From: Nocardioides luti
GTDB taxonomy: Bacteria; Actinomycetota; Actinomycetes; Propionibacteriales; Nocardioidaceae
Assembly: GCF_014212315.1 (NCBI RefSeq)
Contig: NZ_JACKXE010000002.1
Location: 186,001-250,000 of the forward strand
DNA: 64,000 nt
Reading direction: 5' to 3'
Below are positions 8,861 through 19,800 of the stretch, piece by piece. The notes under the pieces are model-generated. The model did no database searches. It was given only the letters and a program-made list of their open reading frames with translations, and was not told the origin of the DNA. Numbering within the stretch: position 1 is the first letter of the stretch; the number at the start of each line of letters is the position of its first letter. The position numbers and the translations under genes are program-made.

Positions 8861-10792
8861 TCAGCTGCCGTCCTTGCGGACGGTGAACGTGTTCTGCGCG
8901 GGCTGGCCCTCGGCGCCGACCGCGCCGCGGCTGGTGCCGTCGACCTCGACCTCGAGCGCGCCGTCCGAGCTCTGCACCCGGACCGGCGGGGCGACCCCCT
9001 TGACCTCACGGCTCTCGCCGTAGGCCAGGTCGCCACGGAAGGCGACCTCACCGGCGCCGTCGTAGACGACGACGTGGGCGCCGCCGGCCTTGGCGGTCAG
9101 CACGACCGGCACCGGGTCGCCGAGCATGTTCAGCGTGTTGTCCGGGCCGTTGGAGCCGTTGAGGATCGGCGCCTGCTGGCGCAGCTCCACGGGGCTGTCC
9201 ATGACCAGGCGGGCGATCGACCACACCAGCACGACCGCCATCACGGCCGCCACCAGCACCGACCAGTTCGGGCCGCCGCGGGTGCCGCGGATCGAGCCGT
9301 GCGCGCCCGTGGCGAGCTCAGCCTCGAAGACGCGGCGCGGGTTGATCGGCGCGTCGGCGTAGCGCTCGTCGTACGACGTCAGGAGCGGAGCGACGTCGAT
9401 GCCGAGGACCCGCGCGAGGGTGCGCAGGTGGCCGCGGGCGTAGAAGTCGCCGCCGCACGGGACGAAGTCGTCGACCTCGATCGACTCGATGACGTGCGGG
9501 CGGATCCGGGTGCGGTCGGCGAGCTGGTCGACCGTGAGGCCCAGGCGGGTGCGGGCCGCGGCGAACTCGGGACCGATGATCGGGTCCTCGGCCGGCTCGG
9601 CGGAGAAGTCGTCGATGACGATCGGCTCGACCGAGGCGCCGGCGCGGGCGATCGGGCGGACCCGGTCGCCCCACAGCACGGTGTCCTCGACCAGGTTGAC
9701 GCTGCCGGGGCGGCGCAGCTCGCGGGCCTCGGGGAGCTCCCGGCGGCTGCCGTCCTCGTCGTCGGCGTGGTCGTGGGCCAGGGCGGTGGCGCCCAGCACC
9801 GGACCACCCAGCGTCAGGTCGCTGCGGATCTCGGCGCGGATCGCGGTGACGGGGTCGCGCAGCGGGCTGGGCGTGGCGCTCGCGATGATCGGCATCGCCA
9901 CGGTGGGCTCACCGACCTCGTCGTGCTCCGCGCGCAGGGCGGGCGCGACCTCGGGCTCGGCCCCGATGGCCTCGCGGCGGCGCTGGAGCGCCGCGGAGAG
10001 CACGCCGATGCCGTGCGCGAGCGCGGGGCGCGGGTCGTGCCAGGCGCGGGTGCGGGGCTCGTCGAGCCACTCCTCGTCGTGCTCGTCGACGTCGACGTCG
10101 ACCTCGGAGTCGTGCCACGACTCCGGCTCGGCGTCGTGCTCGTCGAGGACGTCGTCCTCGAGCAGGTCGTCCTCGAGCTCGTCGACGGCCTCGTCGACCT
10201 GCGGCTCGATCTCGACGACGGCCGACGCGCTGCCGGCGAGCCGCGCGAGCGCGTCCGTCAGGTCCTCGCCCGCGCCGGTGACGCGGGTCGAGAGGGCCAG
10301 CGGGACGGCGAACGGGGCGCCGTACAGCTTCTCGGCGAGGCGGGACTGGCGGCGGCCGCTGGCGTCGAGCTCGCCGAGCACCCGGTCGGGGGCGTGGGCG
10401 ACCAGGACCAGCCGGCCGTCGTGGAACGGGCCGCGGCGGGGCGTGTGCTCCACGCGGGCGAGGGCACCCCACGGCATGCCGCGCCAGGTCCGGCCGAGCC
10501 GGATCCGGACACCCTGGCTGTCGGCGACGAGCAGCGGCGTGCGGGCGTCGACGAGCGCCGCGAGGTTGCTGACGCCGAGGACGCCCATCACCGCGAACAG
10601 CGTCCAGTCGAGCACCGAGCCGGTGCCGGTGGCCCGGGCGAGGTAGGCGATGGCCACGGCCGAGGCGACCGCGCCCACGAGGGCGGCGAGGCCCGCGTTG
10701 CGACGGATCTCGACCGGCTCCGGGGCCAGGCCCAGGGGCTCGGGGGTGGGGTCGTCGTGGTGGTCGAGCCGGTCGGCGTGAACGGTACTCAC
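8861..10792 (-). CDS. RodZ-like HTH membrane protein with extra N-terminal module
   Basis: A 643-aa protein whose C-terminal half is RodZ-like: a Xre-type helix-turn-helix at about 400-470 (ARTRLGLTVDQLADRTRI, then GGDFYARGHLRTLARVLGID), a single transmembrane segment at about 507-530, and an extracytoplasmic DUF4115-like beta domain to the end. RodZ links MreB to the cell-wall elongation machinery in rods. The unusual part is the N-terminal 180 residues: two hydrophobic segments (about 33-80) and a PH-like strand region (GVRIRLGRTWRGMPWGAL), followed by a long acidic linker (about 195-250). The GTG start overlaps the ftsK stop (GTGA), so it is coupled to ftsK. Cell-shape function is inferred from the RodZ half. 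Confidence 0.8.
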   Translation of the reverse strand: MSTVHADRLDHHDDPTPEPLGLAPEPVEIRRNAGLAALVGAVASAVAIAYLARATGTGSVLDWTLFAVMGVLGVSNLAALVDARTPLLVADSQGVRIRLGRTWRGMPWGALARVEHTPRRGPFHDGRLVLVAHAPDRVLGELDASGRRQSRLAEKLYGAPFAVPLALSTRVTGAGEDLTDALARLAGSASAVVEIEPQVDEAVDELEDDLLEDDVLDEHDAEPESWHDSEVDVDVDEHDEEWLDEPRTRAWHDPRPALAHGIGVLSAALQRRREAIGAEPEVAPALRAEHDEVGEPTVAMPIIASATPSPLRDPVTAIRAEIRSDLTLGGPVLGATALAHDHADDEDGSRRELPEARELRRPGSVNLVEDTVLWGDRVRPIARAGASVEPIVIDDFSAEPAEDPIIGPEFAAARTRLGLTVDQLADRTRIRPHVIESIEVDDFVPCGGDFYARGHLRTLARVLGIDVAPLLTSYDERYADAPINPRRVFEAELATGAHGSIRGTRGGPNWSVLVAAVMAVVLVWSIARLVMDSPVELRQQAPILNGSNGPDNTLNMLGDPVPVVLTAKAGGAHVVVYDGAGEVAFRGDLAYGESREVKGVAPPVRVQSSDGALEVEVDGTSRGAVGAEGQPAQNTFTVRKDGS

Positions 10793-13452
10793 ATCTCCCC
10801 CTGGAGCGTCGCGATGACGCCATCGATCTCGTCGGGCTTCACGAGCACGTCACGCGCCTTGGAACCCTCGCTGGGTCCCACCACGCCGCGGCTCTCCATG
10901 ATGTCCATCAGCCGGCCCGCCTTCGCGAAGCCGACGCGGAGCTTGCGCTGCAGCATCGAGGTCGAGCCGAACTGCGTCGACACGACCAGCTCGATGGCCT
11001 GGATGACCAGGTCCATGTCGTCGCCGATGTCGTCGTCGAGGTCCCGCTTGGCGGCCGCCGGTGCGGTGACGTCGTCGCGGTACGTCGGCTCGAGCTGCGC
11101 CTTGCAGTGCTTGACGACCTGGGCGATCTCGGTCTCGGTGACCCAGGAACCCTGGACGCGCACGGCCTTGGACGAGCCCATCGGCAGGAACAGGCCGTCA
11201 CCCTGGCCGACCAGCTTCTCGGCACCGGGCTGGTCGAGGATGACGCGGCTGTCGGTGACCGACGACGTGGCGAACGCGAGGCGGGACGGCACGTTGGCCT
11301 TGATCAGGCCGGTGACGACGTCGACGCTGGGTCGCTGCGTGGCGAGCACCAGGTGGATGCCGGCGGCACGGGCCAGCTGGGTGATCCGGACGATCGCGTC
11401 CTCGACGTCGCGCGGGGCGACCATCATCAGGTCCGCGAGCTCGTCGACGATCACCAGCAGGTAGGGGTAGGGCGACAGCTCGCGCTCGCTGCCCGGCGGC
11501 ACCTCGACCTTGCCCGCCCGGACGGCCTTGTTGAAGTCGTCGATGTGGCGGAAGCCGAAGTTGGCCAGGTCGTCGTAGCGCATGTCCATCTCGCGCACGA
11601 CCCACGCCAGGGCCTCGGCGGCCTTCTTGGGGTTCGTGATGATCGGCGTGATCAGGTGCGGGACGCCCTCGTAGGCGTTCAGCTCGACCCGCTTGGGGTC
11701 GACCATGATCATCCGGACCTCGTCGGGCGTCGAGCGCATCAGGATCGAGGTGATCATCGAGTTGATGAACGACGACTTGCCCGAGCCGGTGGCGCCGGCG
11801 ACGAGCAGGTGCGGCATCTTCGCCAGGTTGGCGACGACGAAGCCGCCCTCGACGTCCTTGCCGAGCCCGACCACCATCGGGTGGTGGTCGGAGCGGGCGG
11901 TGTTCGAGCGCAGGACGTCGCCCAGCGAGACGACCTCCTTGTCGGTGTTCGGGATCTCGATGCCGATCGCGGACTTGCCGGGGATCGGGCTGAGGATCCG
12001 CACGTCGGCCGACGCGACGGCGTACGCGATGTTCTTCGACAGGGCGGTGACCTTCTCGACCTTGACCGCGGGGCCGACCTCGACCTCGTAGCGCGTGACC
12101 GTCGGGCCGCGGGTGTAACCGGTGACCTGGGCGTCGATGTTGAACTCGTCCATCACCTGGGTGAGGCGCTCGACGACGGCGTCGCTGGCCTTGGAGCGGG
12201 CCTTGTGGACCGACCCGGGCTTGAGGACCTCGTTGGCCGGCAGGGAGTAGGTGATGTCGCCGGACAGCGCGAGCTGCTCCACGCGCGGCGGGAGCGGGGT
12301 GTGCGGCGGCGGCTCGAGGTCGGCCTTGTCGACCTTCTCCTCGCGCTCGTGGGCGACGACGTCGGGCGCGAAGATCGAGATCCCGGCGTCGGTCTCCGCC
12401 TCGGCCATCGCGACCTCGATGGGGTCGGGCTTCCGGTCGCGGCGCTTCTTGACCTCGCGGTCCTCGAGGACCGGGCTGTCGTACGCGGGGTCGCCCTCGG
12501 GGTCGAAGTCGTCGGCGAGCTTGCCCCGGCGGGTGCGCACGGGCTGGGTGGGCTCCTCGTCCGCGACGTCGAGGTCGCGGCCGAGCATCCGGTCGCGGGT
12601 CTCGGCGAGGCGGTGGGGCACCTGGTAGAGCGGCGTCCCGGTGATCACCAGCAGGCCGAACAGGCCGATCAGCACGAGCAGCGGCACCACGACGTACGGC
12701 GTGCGCAGCAGGTCCAGCAGCAGCGAGGAGACGACGAAGCCCACCGCTCCCCCGGCGTCCTGCAGCTTGCTGGCGTCGCCGCGGACGGGCTGCGGGTTGC
12801 CGTTGGCGATGTGGACGATGCCGAGGAGGCCGAAGCCGAGAGCGGTCCAGCCGACGACCTGGCGACCGGCGGGGCCGTTCTGCTGCGGGTCGCGCATCGT
12901 GCGCCAGCCGGCGTGGACCAGGGCGAGCGGGACCAGCCAGCCCACCTTGCCGACGGTGCCGGAGGTGACGGTGCGGGCGAGGTCCATGACGCCGCCGGGC
13001 AGCTGGAACCACACCGCGGCCGCGGCGACGACCGCGAGGCCGAGGAGGAAGAGGCCGGCACCGTCACGACGGTGCTCGGGGTCGAGGTCGCGGGCGGTGC
13101 GCCCGATCCCCCGGGCCGCGGCGCCCACGGCGTGCGCGACCGCCAGCCAGACCGCGGCGAGGCCGCGGCCCAGGGCCAGGAAGGTGCGCGCGATCGGGCC
13201 GGGGCCGTTGCGGACCGCCCGCGGCGCGGGCCGCCGGGCGGCGGGCCGCTTCTTCGCGGTGCTGCGGGCAGGGGCACGCTTGGACGACGACGAGCGGCCG
13301 GTGCTGCGGCTCGTCGTGGAACGCGTGCTGGAGGGCTTCGTGCCGGTACTCCGGGATCGGGTGCTCGAGCTGCCTCGACCGCTGCTGCCGGCCGTGGATG
13401 AGGACGTGCTCTTGCTCCGCGAACCCGGCGGGGAAGACGTACGGGTCGCCAT
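10789..13452 (-). CDS. ftsK: FtsK/SpoIIIE DNA translocase
   Basis: An 887-aa septal DNA pump that clears chromosome DNA from the division site. Order of parts: a Ser/Arg/Lys-rich N-terminal tail (1-65), membrane segments (about 90-280), an acidic linker, the alpha/beta motor with Walker A GATGSGKSS near residue 552 and Walker B VIVDELADLMM near 665, and the winged-helix gamma domain (about 815-887, SMLQRKLRVGFAKAGRLMDIME) that reads KOPS-like sequences. The length fits actinobacterial FtsK. No Shine-Dalgarno precedes the ATG; a TAGGGT box ends six bases upstream, indicating a leaderless transcript. The stop overlaps the start of the RodZ-like gene. Confidence 0.96.
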   Translation of the reverse strand: MATRTSSPPGSRSKSTSSSTAGSSGRGSSSTRSRSTGTKPSSTRSTTSRSTGRSSSSKRAPARSTAKKRPAARRPAPRAVRNGPGPIARTFLALGRGLAAVWLAVAHAVGAAARGIGRTARDLDPEHRRDGAGLFLLGLAVVAAAAVWFQLPGGVMDLARTVTSGTVGKVGWLVPLALVHAGWRTMRDPQQNGPAGRQVVGWTALGFGLLGIVHIANGNPQPVRGDASKLQDAGGAVGFVVSSLLLDLLRTPYVVVPLLVLIGLFGLLVITGTPLYQVPHRLAETRDRMLGRDLDVADEEPTQPVRTRRGKLADDFDPEGDPAYDSPVLEDREVKKRRDRKPDPIEVAMAEAETDAGISIFAPDVVAHEREEKVDKADLEPPPHTPLPPRVEQLALSGDITYSLPANEVLKPGSVHKARSKASDAVVERLTQVMDEFNIDAQVTGYTRGPTVTRYEVEVGPAVKVEKVTALSKNIAYAVASADVRILSPIPGKSAIGIEIPNTDKEVVSLGDVLRSNTARSDHHPMVVGLGKDVEGGFVVANLAKMPHLLVAGATGSGKSSFINSMITSILMRSTPDEVRMIMVDPKRVELNAYEGVPHLITPIITNPKKAAEALAWVVREMDMRYDDLANFGFRHIDDFNKAVRAGKVEVPPGSERELSPYPYLLVIVDELADLMMVAPRDVEDAIVRITQLARAAGIHLVLATQRPSVDVVTGLIKANVPSRLAFATSSVTDSRVILDQPGAEKLVGQGDGLFLPMGSSKAVRVQGSWVTETEIAQVVKHCKAQLEPTYRDDVTAPAAAKRDLDDDIGDDMDLVIQAIELVVSTQFGSTSMLQRKLRVGFAKAGRLMDIMESRGVVGPSEGSKARDVLVKPDEIDGVIATLQGEM

Positions 13453-13458
13453 GCTCAG

Positions 13459-13464
13459 ACCCTA
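13459..13464 (-). promoter_or_regulatory. Leaderless -10 box of ftsK
   Basis: TAGGGT lies six bases before the ftsK ATG at 13452 and no ribosome-binding site is present, as expected when transcription starts at the start codon. Confidence 0.55.
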
Positions 13465-13503
13465 ATCCCAAGTCACACCCGTCACAGGGATCACAGAGAG
13501 CGT

Positions 13504-13561
13504 GTCGGCGGGGAGGTCGGCAGCGACGTCGGCGGGGAGGTGGTCCGGACCCCCGGACCAC
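13504..13561. repeat. Direct-repeat pair plus inverted repeat upstream of M4 protease 1
   Basis: GTCGGCGGGGAGGT occurs at 13504-13517 and again at 13528-13541, 24 bp apart. Directly abutting is a perfect 9-bp inverted repeat (GTGGTCCGG / CCGGACCAC, 13540-13548 and 13553-13561, 4-base loop). The position between divergent ftsK and the protease gene suggests an operator, but no family is recognised. Confidence 0.35.
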
Positions 13562-13689
13562 GGTCCGGGACGCGGTCGGCGAAATCTCGCGACACACGTC
13601 CCTACGCCTGCGCGGTCCCCTAGGGTGCGCTACGAGGGTGGCGTGGGTCACTGCGCCCGGGAGAACATTCGATCTGAGGGGATCAACAC

Positions 13690-16587
13690 GTGAAATTCCT
13701 CATGCAAGGGCTGAGCCTCGCGCTCCTGGGAGCCGGCCTCGCCGCCGTCCCGGGGCTGCAGACGGCCGCCGTCGGCGAGACGGCCCCCACGGCCGCGCCG
13801 GGCACCGCCCAGCTGCGCAGCGCGGCCGACGGCCGCGTCACGATCACGAAGGACCCGGCCACCGGGCGGATCGCGTTCGTCCGGGTCTCCCGGGGCGGCG
13901 ACCTGCTGCCCCGGCTGGGCGGCAGCTCCCAGGCCGGCGCGATCGCCAAGGCCGACGCGTTCGTCACGACGAACGCCGCCGCGCTCGGCGCCGGTCCGGG
14001 CGAGCTGGTCCGCTCGCGGGTGACCACCAGCCCCTACGGCCGCACGGTCGTCTACACGCAGCAGTACCACGGCGTCCCGGTCTTCGGTGCGATGGTGAAG
14101 GCCAACCTCGACGGGCAGGGCGACCTGACCTCGGTCAACGGCTACGCCGCCCCCGACCTCGATCTCGCGGTCACCCCGGCCGTGCCGGCGAGCACCGCGG
14201 CGTCGTACGCCGTCGCGAACGTGAAGGCGGACCCGCCGGGCCTGCGCGGGCGCACCGCGGACGTCAGCACGGTCCGCGCCACCGCCTCGAAGCTCCTCGT
14301 CTACCGCACCGGCTCCACCAAGGGCGTGCCCGGCAAGGCCGTCCTGGCCTGGCAGGTCTCGGTCGGCAACGGCGCCGGCGTCAACGAGTCGGTCCTCGTC
14401 GACGCCGCGACCGGCAAGCTCGTCAACCGCTACACCGCGAGCGAGGCCGCCGACTTCGCGACCGACCGCGAGCTGTACGAGAAGCAGTCGAAGCCGGCCA
14501 ACCTCGTCTGGAAGGACGGCGACGCGTTCCCGGGCTCGCTGACGACCGAGCAGCAGAACCTCATGTACGACGCCGGCAACACCTACTGGCTGTTCGCCAA
14601 CACCTTCGACTACGACTCCTTCGACGGGGCCGGCGCGAAGATGGTCACGGTCGCCAACCTCGACGACCCGGACGGCACCTTCTGCCCGAACGCCCAGTGG
14701 ACCGGCACCGAGATCAACATGTGCCCCGGCTCCGAGGCCGACGACATCGTGTCCCACGAGTGGGGCCACGCCTACACGCAGTACACCTCCGGCCTCGTCT
14801 ACCAGTACCAGTCCGGCGCGCTCAACGAGTCGTACTCCGACGTGTGGGGCGAGACGATCGACCTGATCAACAACCGCGAGGACGGCGGCGAGGGCAACAT
14901 CTCCGCCGCGCGCCCCGTCGGCGCCTGCTCGACCTCCACCCGCGGTGAGGTGGGCGTCAAGATCAACGCTCCCGCCTCGATCGCGAAGGAGTGCGACGCG
15001 GCCGCCGCGAGCTTCGGCCCGACGATCGACAAGACCGGCATCACCGGCGACGTGGTCCGGGCCAAGGACGTCGCGGAGTCGGACGGCGGCACGACCAACG
15101 ACGGCTGCTCGCCGTACACCAACGCAGCCGCGGTCAACGGCCACATCGCCCTGGCCTACGAGCGCCCGGGCTGCGACTACGGCACCCAGGCGCGGAACGC
15201 CCAGGACGCCGGCGCGACCGCGATCATCGTCGGCAGCTACGACGAGAACGTCATCCCGATGAGCACCCAGGAGCAGGGCATCACCATCCCCGCGGTAATG
15301 ATCAAGAGGTCCGACCGGGCGACGATCGCCTCCAAGCTCGGCTCCGGCCCGGTCAACGTCACGATCCGCGACATCGACCCGGCCCAGCGCACCGCCTCGA
15401 CGCGCTGGCTCGTGGGTGAGCAGGGCAAGGTCTTCGGCGGCGCCCTGCGCGACATGTGGACCCCCACCTGCTACGGCAACGCCGGCAAGGTCTCCGACGC
15501 CGAGTACTACTGCGGCACGGGCGACAGCGGCGGGGTGCACCTCAACTCCGGTGTCCCGAACCACGCCTACGCGTTGCTCGTGGACGGCGGCACCTACAAC
15601 GGCGTCACCGTGCCCGGTATCGGCCTCGACAAGGCGGCCAACCTCTGGTGGCTGACCCAGCTCGACCACCTGACGCCCACGTCGGACTTCGCCGACATGG
15701 CCGACGGCCTCGACGCCGCGTGCGCGACCCTGACGGGCCAGCCGATCCGCCAGCTCTCGGTCAAGCGGGTCACCCCGGGTGCCGCGGCCGCGCCGATCAC
15801 CACGGCCGACTGCGCGGCGGTCAAGGCCGTCGCCGCCGCCGTCCAGCTGCGCAAGAAGCCGACCCAGTGCAACTACAAGCCGCTGCTGAAGAAGGGCTCG
15901 CCCTCGGTCTGCGGCAAGCAGTTCACCACGAAGACGGTCTTCAAGGACGGCTTCCGCCACGGCCTGCAGAAGTGGACGAAGTCGAAGGTGCTCAGCACCG
16001 GCAAGGCGCGCAGCTTCCCGTGGAAGGGCACGAAGAACACGCCCGGCAAGCACCGCGGACGCGTCGTCATGAGTGCCGACCCCGACGCGGGCACCTGCGC
16101 GCGCAACGACAACGTGGCCAGCAGCAACGCGATCACGTCGCGGGCGATCCGCCTGCCGTCGGGCGCCGCGCCGCGGCTGTCGTTCCAGCACTACCTGGCC
16201 ACCGAGGCCGGCTACGACGGCGGGAACGTCAAGATCAGCGTGAACGGCGGGAAGTTCAAGGTGGTGCCCAACGGCGCCTACGCCTTCAACAAGCCCAACA
16301 GCGCGCTGCTCGCCGCCGACCAGGGCAACAGCAACCCGATGGCCGGCCAGAAGGCCTTCAACGGCACGGACGGCGGCACGGCCACCGGCTCGTGGGGCAC
16401 GTCGATCGTGAACCTCGCCAAGGCCGGCGCCAAGCCGGGCGACAAGGTCAAGATCCGCTTCGACATGGGTCGTGACTGCGCCGCGGGCCTCGACGGCTGG
16501 TACGTCGACAACGTGAAGGTCCAGGTCTGCAAGAAGAAGGCCGGCGCCACCGTCGCCGACCGCCGCCGCACCAGCGGGCGGCGCTGA
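13690..16587 (+). CDS. Secreted M4 (thermolysin-family) metalloprotease with PA insert
   Basis: A 965-aa secreted zinc protease. The GTG at 13690 follows a GAGGGG ribosome site and begins a signal peptide (about 1-30). An FTP-like propeptide (to about 200, with GRTVVYTQQYHGVPVFGA) precedes the catalytic domain: H356-E-W-G-H360 and E380 (LNESYSDVWGE) bind zinc, and H617 in GGVHLNSG is the second catalytic histidine of the M4 C-lobe. Between them a protease-associated (PA) domain is inserted at about 455-560. The C-terminus (about 750-950) is a jelly-roll-like domain (SFQHYLATEAGYDGGNVKISVNGG). It is a close paralogue of the next gene. Role is probably extracellular protein digestion. Confidence 0.92.
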   Translation: MKFLMQGLSLALLGAGLAAVPGLQTAAVGETAPTAAPGTAQLRSAADGRVTITKDPATGRIAFVRVSRGGDLLPRLGGSSQAGAIAKADAFVTTNAAALGAGPGELVRSRVTTSPYGRTVVYTQQYHGVPVFGAMVKANLDGQGDLTSVNGYAAPDLDLAVTPAVPASTAASYAVANVKADPPGLRGRTADVSTVRATASKLLVYRTGSTKGVPGKAVLAWQVSVGNGAGVNESVLVDAATGKLVNRYTASEAADFATDRELYEKQSKPANLVWKDGDAFPGSLTTEQQNLMYDAGNTYWLFANTFDYDSFDGAGAKMVTVANLDDPDGTFCPNAQWTGTEINMCPGSEADDIVSHEWGHAYTQYTSGLVYQYQSGALNESYSDVWGETIDLINNREDGGEGNISAARPVGACSTSTRGEVGVKINAPASIAKECDAAAASFGPTIDKTGITGDVVRAKDVAESDGGTTNDGCSPYTNAAAVNGHIALAYERPGCDYGTQARNAQDAGATAIIVGSYDENVIPMSTQEQGITIPAVMIKRSDRATIASKLGSGPVNVTIRDIDPAQRTASTRWLVGEQGKVFGGALRDMWTPTCYGNAGKVSDAEYYCGTGDSGGVHLNSGVPNHAYALLVDGGTYNGVTVPGIGLDKAANLWWLTQLDHLTPTSDFADMADGLDAACATLTGQPIRQLSVKRVTPGAAAAPITTADCAAVKAVAAAVQLRKKPTQCNYKPLLKKGSPSVCGKQFTTKTVFKDGFRHGLQKWTKSKVLSTGKARSFPWKGTKNTPGKHRGRVVMSADPDAGTCARNDNVASSNAITSRAIRLPSGAAPRLSFQHYLATEAGYDGGNVKISVNGGKFKVVPNGAYAFNKPNSALLAADQGNSNPMAGQKAFNGTDGGTATGSWGTSIVNLAKAGAKPGDKVKIRFDMGRDCAAGLDGWYVDNVKVQVCKKKAGATVADRRRTSGRR

Positions 16588-16603
16588 CCGCACGCAGCAC
16601 CCC

Positions 16604-16643
16604 GCGACGACCCCGTCGGACCCCGGTCCGGCGGGGTCGTCGC
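16604..16643 (+). terminator. Terminator after M4 protease 1
   Basis: Perfect 12-bp arms GCGACGACCCCG and CGGGGTCGTCGC enclose a 16-base GC-rich loop that can itself pair. It lies 17 bp after the stop codon; there is no U-tract, as is common in high-GC actinobacteria. Confidence 0.7.
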
Positions 16644-16809
16644 ACGTCCGGGGCGGACCATCCACCCCTGCCCCGAACGGACTACCCGCGCCTGGTGCGG
16701 ATGGCACGAACGGGCCATCTTCGCGTGATCGACCGAAGGGCCCGGCCGCGGCCTGCCTAAGGTGCCCGCGGGTTCACGACGGACCCCGTCCGCAACCTCG
16801 GGAGACACC

Positions 16810-19800
16810 GTGAGAATCCTCCGCCAGACGCTCGGCCTCGTCCTGGCCACCACCGGGCTCGCCCTCGTCCCGGTGGTCCAGGCCTCGGCGGTCCAGGCCC
16901 CCTCGGCGCCGGCCGCGAGCCCGAGCCGGAGCATCGTGCAGCAGCTGAGGAGTGCCGCCGACGGCGACGTCCGGACCTCCGTGGAGCGGGCCACCGGCCG
17001 GCTGGACTTCGTCCGCGCGACGCGCGGGGGTGACCTGCTGCCGGGTCGTCCGGGTCGCACGGCGGCCGCGGCAGCCGCCAAGGCCGACAGCTACCTCGCC
17101 CGCTACGCCCCGGCGTTCGGGGCGCCGTACTCCCAGCTGCAGCGGACGGCGACGACCGCCGACCGCTACGGGCGCACGGTCACCTACACCCAGCGCTACC
17201 GGGGAGTCCCGGTCTTCGGCAGCGAACTTAAGGTGAACGTCGACCGCGTGGGCCGACTCACCTCGGTCAGCGGCTTCGCCGTCCCGGACATCACGGTGTC
17301 CACCACCCCGGCGTTCACGGCGGCCCAGGCGCGCGCCCACGCCGTGGCCGCGGTGCGCGCCGACCCGCCCACCGGGCACCGCGGTCGGCCGGCCCGGGTC
17401 CGGGGGCTGCACGCCTCCTCGAGCGCGCTCGTCGTCTACCGGATCGGCGCTGTCCGGGCTCAGGTCGGCGAGAGCGTGCTGGCCTACCGTGTCGAGGTGC
17501 GCGCCGGCACCACCGTGCGCGACGTCGTGATCGTCGACGCGCGGACCGGCAAGCCGGTCAACCGGTGGTCCGAGATCACCGACGCCCTGGACCGTCACCT
17601 CCAGGAGGCCGCCGGATCGAGCAACCCGGCCACCTTCACCGAGGTCTGGAAGGAGGGCGACGCCTACCCGGGTTCGCTGACCACCGACCAGCGCAACGAG
17701 GTCGAGGGCACCGGCGACGCCTACTGGTTCTTCAAGGACACCTTCGGGCGGGACTCCTACGACGGTGCCGGCCACTCCATGACGACGGTCAACAACGACG
17801 GCCGGATCGCCTGCCCCAACGCCAACTGGAACGGCACGACGACCAACTACTGCAACGGCGTCAGCTCCGACGACGTCGTCGCGCACGAGTGGGCCCACGC
17901 CTACACGGAGTACACCTCCGGCCTGATCTACCAGTGGCAGTCCGGGGCCATGAACGAGGCCTACTCCGACATCTGGGGCGAGACCGTCGACCTCATCAAC
18001 GGCCGCATGGACGAGGGCGAGGGCGACATCACGGCGCCCCGTCCGGACGGGGCCTGCGCCGCCCAGTCGCCGGGCGTCCCGGCCCTGAAGGTCCAGACGC
18101 CGTACACCCAGGACTGCCCGGCCGGTACCGCGTCCTTCGGTCCGCGAGTCCCCTCGCAGGGGGCTCTCAGCCAGGTGGTCCAGGGCTTCACCGCGTCGGG
18201 ATCGACCCTCGGGTGCGACACGATCACGACCGCCCTCACCGGCAAGATCGCCCTCCTGGACCGGGGCGGCTGCCCCTTCGTCACGAAGGTGAAGAACGCC
18301 CAGATCGCCGGGGCCACGGGCGTCGTCATCGGCGACAACGTGGCGGGCCCGATCTCCAACATGGGCGGTGCCGACTCCTCGATCACCATCCCCTCGGTGA
18401 AGATCCGCCTCAGCGACCGCAACCAGATCGTCACCGCCCTCGCGTCGGGACCGGTCTCGGCCCGCCTCGAGGACACCGTCCCCCGCACCGCATCCACGCG
18501 GTGGCTGGCCTCGGAGAAGTCCACGAGCTACGGCGGTCCGATCCGCGACATGTGGACCCCCACCTGCTACGGCGACCCCGGCAAGGTCTCGGACGCGCAG
18601 TACAAGTGTGGCCCCGCCACCAGCGACAGCGGCGGCGTCCACAGCAACTCGGGCGTCGTCAACCACACCTACGCGCTGCTGGTCGACGGTGGTTCCTACA
18701 ACGGCCAGACCGTGACCGGGCTGGGCCTGGACAAGGCCGCGAACATCTTCTTCCGCGCCCAGACGAACTACCTCACACCGACCTCCGACTTCGCGGACCT
18801 GGCCGACGCGCTGCAGTCCTCGTGCACCGACCTGGTCGGCCAGCCGATCAACAAGGTGCGGCTGGTCCCGGGCGGCTCCGCGGTGGCCGCCGACCCGATC
18901 AGCTCCGCCGATTGCGACTCCGTCGCAGCGGTCACCGCGGCCACCGAGCTGCGGCTCCCGCCGACCCAGTGCAACTTCACCGCCGTCCTGGCACCGGGCA
19001 GCCCGTCGGCCTGCGGCGCCGGCACCTACACCCGGACCGACTGGAGCGAGGACTTCGCGGACGGCCTCGAAGGCTGGACGACGAGCAGCCAGGTCGTCGA
19101 CGGCCAGCACACCCCCTGGGTCGCGACGACCCGGCTGCCGCGCGGGCGCACCGGCTCGGCGGCGTACGCCGCCAACCCCGACAGCAGCGTGTGCACCCCC
19201 GGGCCCTCCGGGCACGCCAGCCGCGAGTCGCTCACGAGTCCGGTCCTGACGGTGCCGGCGGGGCAGTCGCCGCGCGTCGTCCTCGACCACTACATCGCCA
19301 CGGAGCCGGGCTACGACGGCGGCAACATCAAGGTCAGCGTCAACGGCGGCCCCTTCACGGTGGTCCCACCGGCCGCCTACGTCCAGAACGCACCGAGCAC
19401 GACGCTGACCCCCGCCGCCGGCGGCAACAACAACCCGATGGCCTCTGAGCGGGCGTGGAGCGGCGTGGATGCCGGTAGCAACGCGGGAAGCTGGGGCACG
19501 AGCCAGATCGACCTGGCCTCCCTCGCCGCCGCGGGTGACCACGTGCAGCTCCGCTTCGACCTCGGCCAGGACGTCTGCTCCGGCCGGGTCGGGTGGTACC
19601 TCGACAACGTCAAGATCGTGCACTGCGAGTCCCTGCGCGGCGTCGACCTCGCCGTCGAGCCCACCGGCCCGACGACGTACGGCGCGAACCGCTCGCTCGC
19701 GGTCACCGCGACCAGCGCCACCACCCCGACCGGCACGGTCACCGTCTCGGAGGGCTCCACGACGTTGGGCACCGTCGACCTGGTCGACGGGGCGGCCAAC

